A stretch of 64,000 bases of DNA from Neopestalotiopsis rosae (lineage: Eukaryota; Ascomycota; Sordariomycetes; Amphisphaeriales; Sporocadaceae). The notes under the pieces were generated by a model, which saw only the letters and a list, made by a program, of their open reading frames with translations, had not been told where the DNA came from and searched no databases. Position 1 is the first letter of the stretch. Each line of letters opens with the position of its first letter. The position numbers and the translations under genes were made by a program. The stretch is from contig JALGAS010000004.1 of NCBI GenBank assembly GCA_023078685.1, forward strand, positions 5,084,001 to 5,148,000, read 5' to 3'. Positions 12,722-23,462 of the stretch are shown one piece after another.

Positions 12722-13558
12722 TTACGACGACTCCTCGGCGGCAGCGGCCTTCTTGGCCTTGGCACCACGGGGCTTGGACTCGGGGGTAGGCTTGGGCTCG
12801 CGCTGGGAGCGGCGGACGGCAGAGACACGCTGGACAGCGGCCTCACGGAGGTCGGCACGGTAGCCGTTCTTGGCAGCCTGGTTGGCAACAGCCTTGTAGG
12901 AGCTGTAGAGACGATACAAGTCAGCATATCGACTTCTTTTCCGACAGCGATTCCGAAATAAAGGCCGTAACATACCTGCGGGCAGACTTGCCACCGTGGT
13001 AGGTGGTGGCGTGGGTGCCGGAAGCGGGCTTCTGGGCAGAGCCGTTCTTCTTGGTCAGGACCTGGACACCACCCTTCTCGTTGTGGGCAACACCGATAGC
13101 CTAGAGGTCATTTGTGTTAATCGCGTGCGTTCGTTGGTTGTAGCCTGTCATGTGTCCGTGTCGCATACCTTCTCGTTGACGAAACCAGCGTGCTATAGAG
13201 GGTGTTAGCTAAATGATACTGGCACACTCTCAAAGTGTCGGAATTGAAGCTTACCTTGCGGGAGTGCTTGTTGGTCAGGTTGAAGGGGTCGCGGGAGAAC
13301 TGCAGACCGCCGGACTCCTTGCGCTTGACAAGGTAGGCGTTGTTGGAGCCTATATTCAAGAAATCATTCCATCAGCCCTCATGTCTCCCATCAAAATCAA
13401 GGTATTTTCTTCCTCCCACGCTCGCTCGCTCTCGCCCAAAATTCCTCCAAGTCGTCCAATTCGTCGAGTCGAGCTGGGAGGAAAAATTAAAAACTTTCTG
13501 GAGAAAACTTACGGACGATCTCCCAGATCAGGTCCGACGAAACGTTGCTGGCAGGCAT
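12722..13558 (-). CDS. RPL28: 60S ribosomal protein eL28
   Basis: Five exons (minus strand): 13513-13558, 13255-13349, 13169-13192, 12976-13100 and 12722-12902; 156 aa. It begins MPASNVSSDLIWEIVR and continues NNAYLVKRKE, QFSRDPFNLTNKHSRK, HAGFVNEK and AIGVAHNEKGGVQVLTKK, the conserved body of eL28. The C-terminus is basic then acidic and Ala rich (about residues 110-156). Component of the large cytoplasmic ribosomal subunit; absent from S. cerevisiae but present in most other eukaryotes. Exon 3 is only 24 nt (8 codons). Dense short introns near the 5' end are usual for fungal ribosomal protein genes. Every junction keeps phase. Confidence 0.95.
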
Positions 13559-14414
13559 CTTGAATGTGTGGTTTGGAGGCTTCGAAATTGCTGAATCTCT
13601 TGATCTCGAAATTTCGTCTACCAAAACCGATTTCTCGCACACAACTCGGGTCGGTCGCTCTGATTGTGGGATTCGCTTAGGTTTCCTGATGTGAGTTAGC
13701 GCCACTTTTCGCTGGGCTTTTGCGTGAGTGACAGGGTGTGAGTTCTGAGGAATAATGTGGCTGTGCTGACCCCCTTCTCTCGCCCTCTCAAGCCTCTCAA
13801 GCCTCTCTTTCCTCCTCGCTCCACTTCAGCTGTCAAAACGCCACATTGGCTCAAACCAATCCACTTTACGCGGGTGCATCACGCATAAATGTTCCAAGAT
13901 GCATTGGGACCCACACTGATTATGCTAGTCCAGGCGTCGTCACCCTTTGGGATTTGATAATATCAGCCCTGTTGGCTGCTTGCGCATCGCGAGTTTCTTG
14001 TCACCTTTTCTTCTTTCAGCGCAGTCTCGAAACTCGCAACGTCTATCTATTGATTCATACGGGCCTTTCATGGCCTGAGCTTGACTGTTTGGTACGATCT
14101 GATCATCTGCCAACCAGCCCTTTTTCTTTCTCTTTGCCATCTAGTCTCTACGTTCCTTTTGTGTCTTCCTTCAGCTCCCGCCACCTTTCCGGGCTTCCGC
14201 CAGAAGCACCCGATACTCCCGTAATCGAATTTCTCAGCCATCTATCGCCGACCACGACATCCGGGAACATCACCGATCTTCTAGTCTCTCTTTTTCATTC
14301 GCTCATATTATACCATACAACCCAATCAGAAACGAAACCCTCACAACAGCTTGGGAGCAGCCAAATTCAAGAGGAATAACACCGCCCGAAACAAGAAATT
14401 CAACCATTGCGAAG
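13559..14414. other. Divergent promoter between RPL28 and a small membrane protein gene
   Basis: About 860 bp. Pyrimidine-rich stretches (for example around 13765-13830 and 14115-14180) are typical of fungal promoter/start regions. No gene was seen. Confidence 0.55.
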
Positions 14415-14801
14415 ATGCCGTACCTTCTCCCATCTCTCGTCCTGCTGGTGCTCATTACGGGTACTGTGCTCTACGTGACGCGCAACTCGTGGCTGCACCT
14501 GGTGCCCGACTCGATAGCACACCCGGGCTCCTACCTGTACGCGCGGCTGCCGTCGACGTTTGCGGGCGACGTCGAGGCCGGGCTGAGCAGCGACACGTTT
14601 GACCTGGCGGGCAACATTGCCGACGGTGACGCCCGCGCCGGGCTGGACGACGCGGCCAAGCGCGAGATCTTGACCATTATGAAGAAGCGCCGCATGAAGT
14701 TTGACCAGGCGCGCAAGGTCTACATGGAGCAGCGGTTCAGCGCTAATGGTATCGGGCCCGATGGACGGCCGAGGGATCCCAAGTTTGTCAGTTTCTCTTG
14801 A
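14415..14801 (+). CDS. Small single-pass membrane protein, conserved-looking, function unknown
   Basis: An intronless 128-aa ORF with strong GC-rich coding bias. Residues about 3-22 (LLPSLVLLVLITGTVLYV) form a hydrophobic signal anchor. The rest is soluble and charged: a segment with AGDVEAGLSSDTFDLAGNIADGD, a helix DDAAKREILTIMKKRRMKFDQARKVYMEQRF, and a stereotyped end GIGPDGRPRDPKFVSFS. The sharply defined C-terminus and lack of low complexity suggest a conserved family, but I cannot name one. The topology is probably N-anchored with the charged part on one face of the membrane. The first ATG after a CT-rich leader was chosen. Confidence 0.8.
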   Translation: MPYLLPSLVLLVLITGTVLYVTRNSWLHLVPDSIAHPGSYLYARLPSTFAGDVEAGLSSDTFDLAGNIADGDARAGLDDAAKREILTIMKKRRMKFDQARKVYMEQRFSANGIGPDGRPRDPKFVSFS

Positions 14802-16047
14802 AAAGGAGGCTGTCAAATATTGGTTATGAAGGGTCCTCGATCCCACACCGAGATTTCCGTATGCCCAATTGCGAAACACGACCTCGATTATACAGAACAG
14901 TTCCCTGGGCAATTCAGGGTTCAACTCCGTTCGTTATGAAACTTCCTGTTGGCGGCACTCACCAGGAGTCACAAAACATTCGTACGAAATACGGGTCTCG
15001 ATTCGTTGAAAGAGGGCTGCGGAGAATCCAGGCGGCCAATCTTCTTCTTACCCAAACAAGCCACCCTACGGCAATACCTTTTTTCCTTTCCCTTTTTTTT
15101 TTTTTTTTTTTTTTTTTGATTTTCAGCGTCACGGCGTTAAGGAGGCGATTTTCAATGGGGATTTTAGCGACATTCTCAAATTCGACACAACAGCGCTTGG
15201 CCTCGTCAGGCTTTGACATTTCATTATAATCGTTTCTCGTGTTTTTCAAGTCTTCACTCGCGATGAAAAGAACAAAAACCACGACATTGACCGAGTCCAT
15301 TATACCGGCTGCAGTGCAATCTATACCTGTACCATAATTCCAATACTACACTTTGAAGACAAAGCTTCCAAACTCGACGCCAATACTGTGAAATGCTGGC
15401 CAGTTTGTGCCAATTCTCTGATAATCAAAGAAACTTGTCTGTGGTCAGCTGCTGGGCCAATGGTAGCAAAAATTTCCATTTTCATTAGATGTTTGGCTTC
15501 ATACGAGACCGTGAGTACTGTTTATAGGTACATAAGGAAAAGACATAAACGCCAAAAGCAGCCTTGAGGCCTCTCTTTCTCTGAATCATGGTATTAACCA
15601 TATACTGGTCTTTGGCATTACAAATTCTATTAGGTAAATTACTCGCCGCCGCTTTCTCTGAGAATATGACGGGGGCTAGGACCTTTTATCAAGTTCCTTA
15701 GGGAACAATGGTCCATCTCTAGTAGTTGAAGAAACTGTCAGATGTCTTTCCCCCATCTTGGGCATTGGTCATGTGCCACGGGTTCGACTGATCGTCTGAA
15801 AGGAAACGCTCGGCTAATGCATAGCTTGGTTGTTTTGCGGGAGATGACCCCCCATTCGAGGACGACCTTTTGTAATATATACATATTCCTTCTTCTCAAC
15901 TCAATACGCTGGAAGATGAATCAGTGAAGGACTCCGATGTTTAAAGTGAAAGTGTGTTTTCGACGAAATGATGTTGCAATCTCTCCGTGACGGACCAATT
16001 CGAGCATACGAAGCCACTCCAAAAGAGAATTGATCCATCGTATTGTC
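14802..16047. other. Convergent intergenic region with a T25 tract
   Basis: About 1.25 kb between the small membrane protein and ERG3. It contains an uninterrupted run of 25 T at 15093-15117 preceded by a CT-rich stretch. No credible gene. Confidence 0.6.
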
Positions 16048-17146
16048 CTATTTGCTCTTCTTGCTATCGACAGCGGGGTCGTACTGGCGGTCATCCTCGC
16101 CCTCGACCTCGCGCACCATCTTCTCCATCTCGCGTGCCTGCCGGCTCCACTCCCCCTGGCTGAACTTGGTCTCGCGGCCGGCGAACAGCTCGTCGTTGGG
16201 CCGGCGATAGCTGCCGCCCAGGCGGTCCCAGACCGTCGTGTACTGGCCGTAGTTGTAGTTGAAGTAGAGGTGGTGCATGGTGTGGCAGGCGGCGCCGTTT
16301 ACGACGGGGCTGTTGGCCACGTACTCGCCGTCGTGGATGAGTATGGTCCAAAAGTTGACAAAGACGAACAGGGCGACGTAGGCGAGCTTCTGCAGGGGGA
16401 AGAGCAGGGGGAAGACGTGGTAGGGGAGCGCCTGCGCCCAGCCGTCCACGGGGTGGAAGGCGTGCGAGGCGTAGGGCGTCGGCATGATCCACCGGTGGTG
16501 CGGCTTGTGCAGCGTCTTGTAGACGGCCGGGTGGTGCAGGCCGCGGTGGATCCAGTAGATGCAAAAGTCGGTAAAGACGATGAAGAGGGGGAACTGCAGC
16601 CAGTTGTACGCCGCAAAGGGGGCGGTGTCGAGGCCGTCGTAGCACTTGGTGTGGCCGCGCACCTCGGCCAGGAAGAACGGCAGCGTCAACACCGACATGA
16701 CGGGCATGGAGACCATGGTCTGCCGGATCTCTAGGCGGATCTGGTTCTTGAGGTACTTTGGGTGCTGGAACGTGCCCTTGTCAAAGACAAAGATGTAGGA
16801 CAGACTGGCGAATAAAAAGTAGACGAGCAGTCCAAAGATCCTGAGGGCAGGTTGTTAGTTACAGGCCCGGCAATTGATACAAGCTAACTTACCAGGTGAT
16901 GAGAAACAGGTTTAGTGACTGCCTATAAATGTTGTCTCTGTCCCACGAGCTCATATAGGCGTACTGGCTCGGCTCGAGCGAGAAGTACTTTGTGGCCGGC
17001 TCGTACTGCCAGGACGAGAAGACTTGCGCCTGGCCCGTGATATTGGTCGGATTGGGGAAGTCATAATGCGCCGGCTTCAATGGCATCAATTTGGCATAGG
17101 CATAATCGCCTATAAAGGTATCGACGATCTCATTCACGATATCCAT
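16048..17146 (-). CDS. ERG3: Sterol C-5 desaturase (Delta7-sterol 5(6)-desaturase)
   Basis: Exons 16893-17146 and 16048-16840 (minus strand; intron 16841-16892); 348 aa, the usual Erg3 size. It introduces the C5-C6 double bond in ergosterol synthesis in the ER, using O2, cytochrome b5 and NAD(P)H. All three His boxes of the fatty acid hydroxylase superfamily are present: HRGLHH, HKPHHR and HTMHH (in [20 protein letters not shown]). Several hydrophobic helices surround them ([26 protein letters not shown] and others). Start chosen at MDIVNEIVD, residue 35 of a longer open frame, because it matches the family N-terminus. Loss of Erg3 commonly alters azole response in fungi. Confidence 0.95.
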
Positions 17147-18957
17147 GGCGGGCCGGAACAGCAACAATTGGCTGCCGAGGTAGTCTTTGGTCTTCTTCTG
17201 TCTCTTGCAGACGACGGTGTTGCTCAGCCTGAGCACTTCAAGAAACAAGTCGCCAACCCAATGTTACGGAATGAAGGACTGTAGGGAACGACAAGAAACA
17301 GAGGCAATCGAGAAAAGAATGTGGTAGACAGCGACGGCAGCTATCAGAGACAGTAAGAAATGCAAAGGCGAGGCGGAATGGTGGGAGTTTTCGAGATTCG
17401 CGGGAAATTCGCAGCAGTGTAAATTATTTCGCGAACCAGCAGCCAGTGGTGCGCCAGGGTCGTGCCGTTTTGCTAGGTACTATGCATGAGGAGGCGCTAA
17501 ACACGGAAGTTGGGATTCAGGGTTGATGATTAGCGGGCAGACGGGCAGAAGAAACGTTCCGAACGTATGGACTCGTATATAGTAGAAGAGTAGAGAGTGA
17601 AATTGTAATTATTTAGAAGACTGTTCTTCGATGTTGCCACGAGCAAGGAACTGTTTGCGGAATTCAGTGATGATGATGACTGTCGAAGCAAATGATTAAT
17701 CACAAGTCAAAGACATTCAAGCCCTCAAAACCAAAACTAATAGCAATTCGACTTCCTTTTCGTTGATTCTCTGGGAAATTGCAATCACGTCCTCGAGCGC
17801 AAGATCACTGACATATCGAATGTTTATGTCCCCATTCCCCAGTCTCAACGACTGACATCAGCTCAGCTCAGCCCGCGCCAGGCAATTGGAAAGTACCCAT
17901 GCCTAGCTGGCCAGCTAGGCAGCTCTTGTGGACCGATTTTTCGAGTATCCATAAAAGTGTTCAATCCTGATTAGCACTTCGTATAAGCAACTGACTTGTC
18001 GATAGGAACACTTCTCACCATGCCGTTGTTGTATAGGCAGAAAAACCTTGGCACAGTAGACTTGCAGTGCAAGTATGATTGCAGACGGCGCCAGAAAAGC
18101 GCGTCGCAAACTATAACTTGTAAAGGTAGTGTGCAGTAGTATAGAATAAGACCCAGTAGAGTTTGTATGAGAGACAAGTCTGCAGCATGGTTAATGCTCA
18201 TTGGACAATCCATTAGATACTCGTCTGGCCCGACACGCCACTTGGCTCACCGACAGGTTTCCACCTCACATAGTACTCCATGCACTAGGCTGAGATGATC
18301 TACAGCGGTAGCAATAAGCTATCAGCTCACTGGAAACTCGAGTTCCCGAAAGCCTGGAATGCTAGAACGTTTCTACCGCTGAATTGTGGAGATATCGAAC
18401 GTTCAGGGTCCTCTGCTCAACTGTCCAGCAGCCCGATGTACTACAACTATTTCTCGGACCTTATTTCGAAGCTCAATCGGACCACAGTTGGCCTAAACTC
18501 CAATCACAAAATAGTAACAAACGCATCACATACTTTTGATTTTTTCAGACTTACGTATCACTGCCAAAGTCTTCTCGAGCCATCGTATTATCTCGCACTG
18601 CGACAGCAGAATTCCGGCTCACTTACACGCGGATGATGTAATCGTCTCCTCAAAGGAGGGTCGATCATCTTCCCTGACACACAGTACATTTATTTCCAGC
18701 GCTGTAAAGACTTTAGAAAGGTACCATAACATAATTAAGCATGGCAATGTCCTAGTGATTAATTGAGACTTACTGAGTCACAACTACGTACGTTGGTAAT
18801 CAAGCCAAAGTCTGCACACCTGTGATGATAGCGGCTTATTCAAATTTCACGTTACTTTTACCACTCGGCCGCCACATCTTGCGCGGAATGGTCCTGAATT
18901 CTCGAGACAAATTGAAGTCGGCATTTGCTTCCCGAAATGCTTTTATTTGGCTCCCAC
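17147..18957. other. Intergenic: ERG3 promoter; left flank of the accessory island
   Basis: 1.8 kb with no credible gene. A TCGTATA heptamer lies at 17573-17579, about 430 bp upstream of ERG3. It equals the yeast Upc2 sterol-response core, but the same heptamer also occurs elsewhere in the window. Base composition turns more AT rich towards the nitrilase. Confidence 0.5.
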
Positions 18958-20070
18958 TTAGATCTCCGTCGACTCAGGGCCGTTTTCCGACGTGAAAGTG
19001 ACGGGGCCTCTTCTCGTTCGGTTGACCTTGAGATCAAACACATCCAACCTCTGATACCCTCCAACCACGTCGTGGAACTGCTTTCCCTCAATGCAGTCTT
19101 CAAGATTCATGTCAGTATACAAGATCCCCTCTTCATTCTGGAGATAATCGTGGTACTTTTTTTCGGCCGTCTGCGCGTCCACGGTGTATCCGCGCATCAG
19201 CGTGCCGGTGGGGTCCAGAAACATGGTGGCCGCTCGCGGTGCAGAGTTGAGCGTCGCCGACGCTGCCCCGGGCGAGGTCGCACCCTGCACCACGGCGTCA
19301 ATGGCGTCGGCGCCTAGGTGACCCGCGCACACGACGCCAAAGCACTTGGCCTCGAAGCAGTGCGCAGCCGCCCTGATCCGGTTGGCCGCCACGTTGTCGT
19401 AGTTGGCACCTCGCGAAATACTCGACGTCGCCCCGTCCTTTGCTTCCTCTGCAGGTGGACTTGTCTGCTGTCTCGTTGCCCTCGTGGGCCAGACGGCGGG
19501 CCAGGTGGAGATATGGACCTGCTCCCCTTGCGCCATGAGGGAGTACCGGGCCAGTGGATTCGAGTTCTCGCCGCAAATGAGGTTGCCGATCTTGCCCACG
19601 GGCGTATCCGCGACCCGCAGGCCGTACCCGTCGCCGGGGCTCCAGGTGAGCTTTTCAAAAAACGTGGCGACGAGCTTGCGGTGGTGGACGAGCCCCGCCC
19701 CGTCGGCGCCAATGATGAGGTTCGCGTTGAACAGGTGGGCGCTGCTCACGCGCCCGACCTTTTCGCTGATGCCGATGCTGACCATGATGCGGCTCTGGCG
19801 GGCTTGCGCGCGGATGGCCCGCACCTCCTCGCCGTCGACGTCGACGGACTCGAGGGCCATGCGGCGGAACAGGTCGTGGTTGTCCGTCGGGGGGCGCACG
19901 CTGCTCCATATTGGAAAGGCCGGGATGTACGTCTCTGGGAAGGCGATCAAATCTGCCCTGTTGCTGGCCGCTTCGCGAATCAAGGATATCGCCTTGCTCG
20001 TGGTCTTGGAGGCCGACAGAAACACGGGGGACGTGTGGCAGGCTGCCACTCGGAGTGTCGGGAAACCCAT
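18958..20070 (-). CDS. Nitrilase-superfamily enzyme, nitrilase/cyanide hydratase branch
   Basis: A single exon of 370 aa, starting MGFPTLRVAACHTSPVFL, the usual start of fungal nitrilases; an in-frame ATG at 20166 would add 32 non-conserved residues. The catalytic triad is complete: Glu46 (AFPETY), Lys132 (HHRKLVATF) and Cys166 (LICGENSNP). HISTWPAVWPT and NYDNVAANRIRAAAHCFEAKCFGVVC are further family blocks. Expected reaction: R-CN hydrolysed to a carboxylic acid plus ammonia (or amide). The Cys-Gly-Glu-Asn context resembles aliphatic/aromatic nitrilases; the substrate cannot be read from sequence. About 20 extra residues rich in Gln, Thr, Ser, Ala and acidic residues sit between WPT and NYDN. 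It lies next to, and on the same strand as, the P450 gene, at the left end of the accessory island. Confidence 0.9.
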   Translation of the reverse strand: MGFPTLRVAACHTSPVFLSASKTTSKAISLIREAASNRADLIAFPETYIPAFPIWSSVRPPTDNHDLFRRMALESVDVDGEEVRAIRAQARQSRIMVSIGISEKVGRVSSAHLFNANLIIGADGAGLVHHRKLVATFFEKLTWSPGDGYGLRVADTPVGKIGNLICGENSNPLARYSLMAQGEQVHISTWPAVWPTRATRQQTSPPAEEAKDGATSSISRGANYDNVAANRIRAAAHCFEAKCFGVVCAGHLGADAIDAVVQGATSPGAASATLNSAPRAATMFLDPTGTLMRGYTVDAQTAEKKYHDYLQNEEGILYTDMNLEDCIEGKQFHDVVGGYQRLDVFDLKVNRTRRGPVTFTSENGPESTEI

Positions 20071-20604
20071 GAGTTGCCAGAATGACTGTGCCAAAAGGGT
20101 CTCAGACTGTTTGCTGCACAAAATTAGTGACAAGTTAACAAGCATGCGATAGAACAGCTCCTTCATAAGGTAATATTATTTCCCTTGGTCAGCACATGAG
20201 ATAAGTACATTCGAATCACATCGGTACCCGGCCCCGCACCCGCCGGTCTTCGATCCACTATTTAGACTGCCGCCTCGGGCCGCAAAACCATCCGCCAAAT
20301 CCCGGGTCTCCGGCAGCCCACTAAACGCAGAATATACATCAGGCCTAGCATCTTTGTCGGCTCTCTCTCCCTCTCTAGGTCTTTGAAATCGCTTGATATA
20401 GCAGTGCCTTCTGCTGCTAGACCTTTCTATCAACACAATGTCTAGAGGAAAGTTGAATATGTGAAAGTACCCAAAAAGGTTTGCCACACAATCCGAATTA
20501 TGGCACCAGGTCAAAGACAATTTCTATATCAGTGTTTGCTGGCCTTCCATAAAGTACATTTTGTCGCCTAGTTTCCAAGAACAGTGAGACCTTTATTTAC
20601 TCAA
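20071..20604. other. Intergenic: nitrilase promoter and P450 3' flank
   Basis: Just over 500 bp. A short ORF of 114 codons on the minus strand has no recognisable domain. Nothing else was seen. Confidence 0.5.
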
Positions 20605-22390
20605 TCACCTCTTCTTCCAGACCAAGGGAGCCTTCTCTGGATGCAGCATCTGCAGCAGCAAGACTGGCGCAGAATCATTTTCGATCAATCGCATGACCCG
20701 GTGTCGCGCGGCCCCAGTGCTCTCGCCATCCAAGAGGACGGGGTCTACTCTCCAGTCGCGGAAGAGCGTCGCGATGGTGGCGACAAACTCGACCTGGGAG
20801 AACTTCTTGCCTGGACAGTCTCGTGCACCTTCAGACCAGCCAAGGTACGTTCCGCGTTGGGGAGAGAAAACATCCTCGTCCCCGGGTCGGGACGATGCAG
20901 ACTTGATCCATCGCGAAGGCCTCCACACCAAGGGATCTGAGCACCAGTGTCGAGGATCCGTGTGGACGGCAGCGTAGCTCGGAATCACCATGGTGTCTGG
21001 TGGAATAACGACGTTTCGATCCCCGATCTCTAGGCTCTGGGCCGACACATCTGTCCACTTGGCCACGGGCACAGGGGTGTAGAGGCGAATTGTTTCAAGC
21101 ATGATCGACAAGCACCGTTTGAGCTTGGGGAAATCCGCGGTGTAGTTCCACACATTGACCGGGCGATCCCCAAAGACGCGATGCACTTCTTCGTGAATCC
21201 AATCTTGGATGTCGGGATTGGCGGCCAAGAAGAAGAGAGCAAAAGTAAACGTGTGCGCAGTGGTGTCGTGGCCGGCAAAGTTGAGAACAAACATGTTGCC
21301 GTAGATTTCCTGCTCCGTGAGACCGCCGACACCGCTCGTGGCCTCGGACTGCGATGCGCGGACCAACGAGGTCATGAGGTTGCGATCCGTGGACCTGTCC
21401 TCGGCAAAGGACTGCTTCTCTTCCTCATATATATCGGTCATGTACCTTTGAAATGAGACGCACGCCTCATGCATTTTGCGAAACTTGTTTGGAAGCCAGG
21501 GTTTGGACAGAAATTGCGTGCCAAATGCCATGATCAAGACGCAGTTTTCAAGAATAAGCTGCAGAGAGTCCTTGTAACTTGCCGATTTACTCAACTCTGT
21601 TCTCTCGTCATGACCTTCAAACTTGAAGGATTTGCCAAATCCAGCTCTAGAAAGGACGTGGAGAGACAGAGTGCGAGTATCGTGCGCAATCGTGGTGACA
21701 GACGTTTTGGAAGACCAATAACGAAGCATATCTCCTGCTAGAACGAGGCTTTCGGCCCACACAATGTCATTATTGTGTTCGTTGAAACATGTTGCAACCA
21801 TTTTGCGTTGTGCTTTCCAGGCTGCGCCGTCGACCTGAGAGAAGTTGTTAGCTGATGGAAGTTGCTCATGATTCGATACGTGCTCACATACGGTGGATAT
21901 GTTGGGCCCAAAGACATTGAGAATTTCTGAGTTACCCTGTTATCAGCCGGCTCATATTTGAAGGTGACAGGTCCAAAGGAATTGTGTACACACCTGGGAG
22001 TTCCAGACAGCGAGGAAAATCTGTTCTGCGGCGAAAGACGTCCATGATGGTGTCGGGATTGGCAATGTACAGCCAGTTCCTGCGGGGTGTCACCAGGACG
22101 AAAGCATCGCCCATGGTCTCGTGCGAACGACATCTGTCATCCATCTCCCAGCCTCGATAATTGTATCGGGCGAAACTAGTATCTCCGAGACGGAGCCATT
22201 TTGCGAGGGAGATGAGCGGCCGGTCGACGAGCATCCAGATTGGATTGGTGTGGCAAATGGGCAATATGCGCAAAGGTAGACCAATGTTTCGCGCAGCCAG
22301 ATAGTTTTGCAATAGATGATAGGCGCAATAGACAGACCACGCGATACTAAGTATAAGCCAGCTCCACAGAATGGAGGATAAAACAGCCAT
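20605..22390 (-). CDS. Cytochrome P450 monooxygenase, microsomal
   Basis: Exons 21994-22390, 21892-21926 (only 35 nt) and 20605-21834 (minus strand); 553 aa. The N-terminal anchor is MAVLSSILWSWLILSIAW; an alternative ATG lies 13 codons upstream at 22429. P450 landmarks: C-helix W in DGAAWKAQRK, I-helix oxygen-activation motif AGHDTTA, K-helix ETIR, the WRPSRW region and the heme loop GWSEGARDCPGKKFS with the Cys ligand; the usual Phe seven residues before the Cys is Trp here. I cannot assign a CYP family. It probably oxidises a secondary metabolite or xenobiotic at the ER. It is transcribed divergently from the ABC transporter across a shared 1.07 kb region, so co-regulation is likely. All phases agree. 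Confidence 0.92.
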
Positions 22391-23212
22391 GACTTTACTG
22401 TAGTCAAATCGCCCGGGAGAACGCAACAACGATCTAACGTGACTTGAAATGATCGTGATCGCAGCAATAACAGAACACTGTCATAGAAATAAGAAACACT
22501 ATAAGCTGAAAAAGACTGTGAGATGTTGAAAGAAATGAAGAGAAGCACGATGGAGAGATGCTAAAGATGCACCCACCCCTGTCGGATTTGCTGGTCGTAT
22601 CTTTTGCTGTAAGCGAAGTTGAGTACCAACAGGAACTGTGCATTTTGTTAGCTGTATTCGTGCCACGCCCCACTGTGTTGAATCTCCTTGGACCTGGCCA
22701 ATCTAGTATAGTCTCAATGGAACCAACAAATCTTTGAACGAAGTTGTCAGTCTATGATTTAGGATCATTGCTCTGAAAGTTGCTCCATATTAGCACAACC
22801 CTTGTTGTATCTTTTTATTGTTTTCTTTTCACTTTTGGAGGGGAAAAAACAAGCTATTAAGATCTTGGCATTCAGTTAATCATAAGACCCTTGCAGAATG
22901 GATAAGAATGTAAGAGTGTGAATTATCAACTCCGTCGCTACAGACTCATTTCCTCAAATTTGTCTATAATTTAGTACATAATATACTGCTTAAAAATGAA
23001 GCTCATTGCGAGTAGAGGCTTTTGCGAAAGAGTGTCTAGTAGTTCCTGGGCTACTGATAGCTTATGATAGTGTATACCTTGCCCTAAGGTCTTGGCGATT
23101 ATTTCAATTGGATAAATCGTAGTTTATCGGTCTTGCCTTCTTGGGAGTCTCCGAGTATCTGCTGAAGCATAATAAGTTAGGTATGATTCAATATGAGTCA
23201 ATCGGCCAGTAT

Positions 23213-23228
23213 TATGCATATGCATAAC
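23213..23228. promoter_or_regulatory. 16-bp perfect palindrome upstream of the ABC gene TATA box
   Basis: TTATGCATATGCATAA reads identically on both strands and ends 33 bp before the TATA box. Symmetric sites of this size are typical of dimeric regulators; which one is unknown. Confidence 0.6.
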
Positions 23229-23286
23229 ACTTAGACGAGCCATGCCGATCGCTTTGCTTATTATATATAAAACCAGCACCGATTCC

Positions 23287-23337
23287 TCTCGGCTTCATTT
23301 GTCTCGGCTTGGGTCATCTCGGCTCGATTTCTCGGCT
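23287..23337 (+). repeat. Four phased TCTCGGCT repeats in the ABC transporter leader
   Basis: Exact copies of TCTCGGCT start at 23287, 23302, 23317 and 23330 (spacing 15, 15 and 13), with a decayed copy after 23342. They lie between the TATA box and the start codon. Confidence 0.8.
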
Positions 23338-23462
23338 TGATTCTCGCCGGCTCGACTCTTCCAGCCTTTTGTATGCTGTTGTTATCAATTCTATAGGTAT
23401 TAAATACACGTAACTCGAATAGCATCTACTCTCTTTTTCACATTTTGGTAAGAATTGTAGAA

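Larger units (their letters stand above)
22391..23462. promoter_or_regulatory. Shared divergent promoter region, P450 / ABC transporter
   Basis: An AT-rich 1.07 kb region. On the ABC side, in order: a TGAGTCA AP-1/Gcn4-type site at 23195-23201, a 16-bp perfect palindrome at 23213-23228, a TATATATAAAA box at 23262-23272, four phased TCTCGGCT repeats at 23287-23337, then the ATG at 23463. The spacing TATA to ATG (about 190 bp) suggests a short leader containing the repeats. The AP-1 name is a motif match only. Confidence 0.65.

Noticed and set aside
14910..14935. A B-box-like GGTTCAACTCC
   Set aside because: No T-stem pairing and no A box at the proper distance upstream.
16030..16734. A plus-strand ORF over ERG3
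   Set aside because: Shadow; the three His boxes are on the minus strand.
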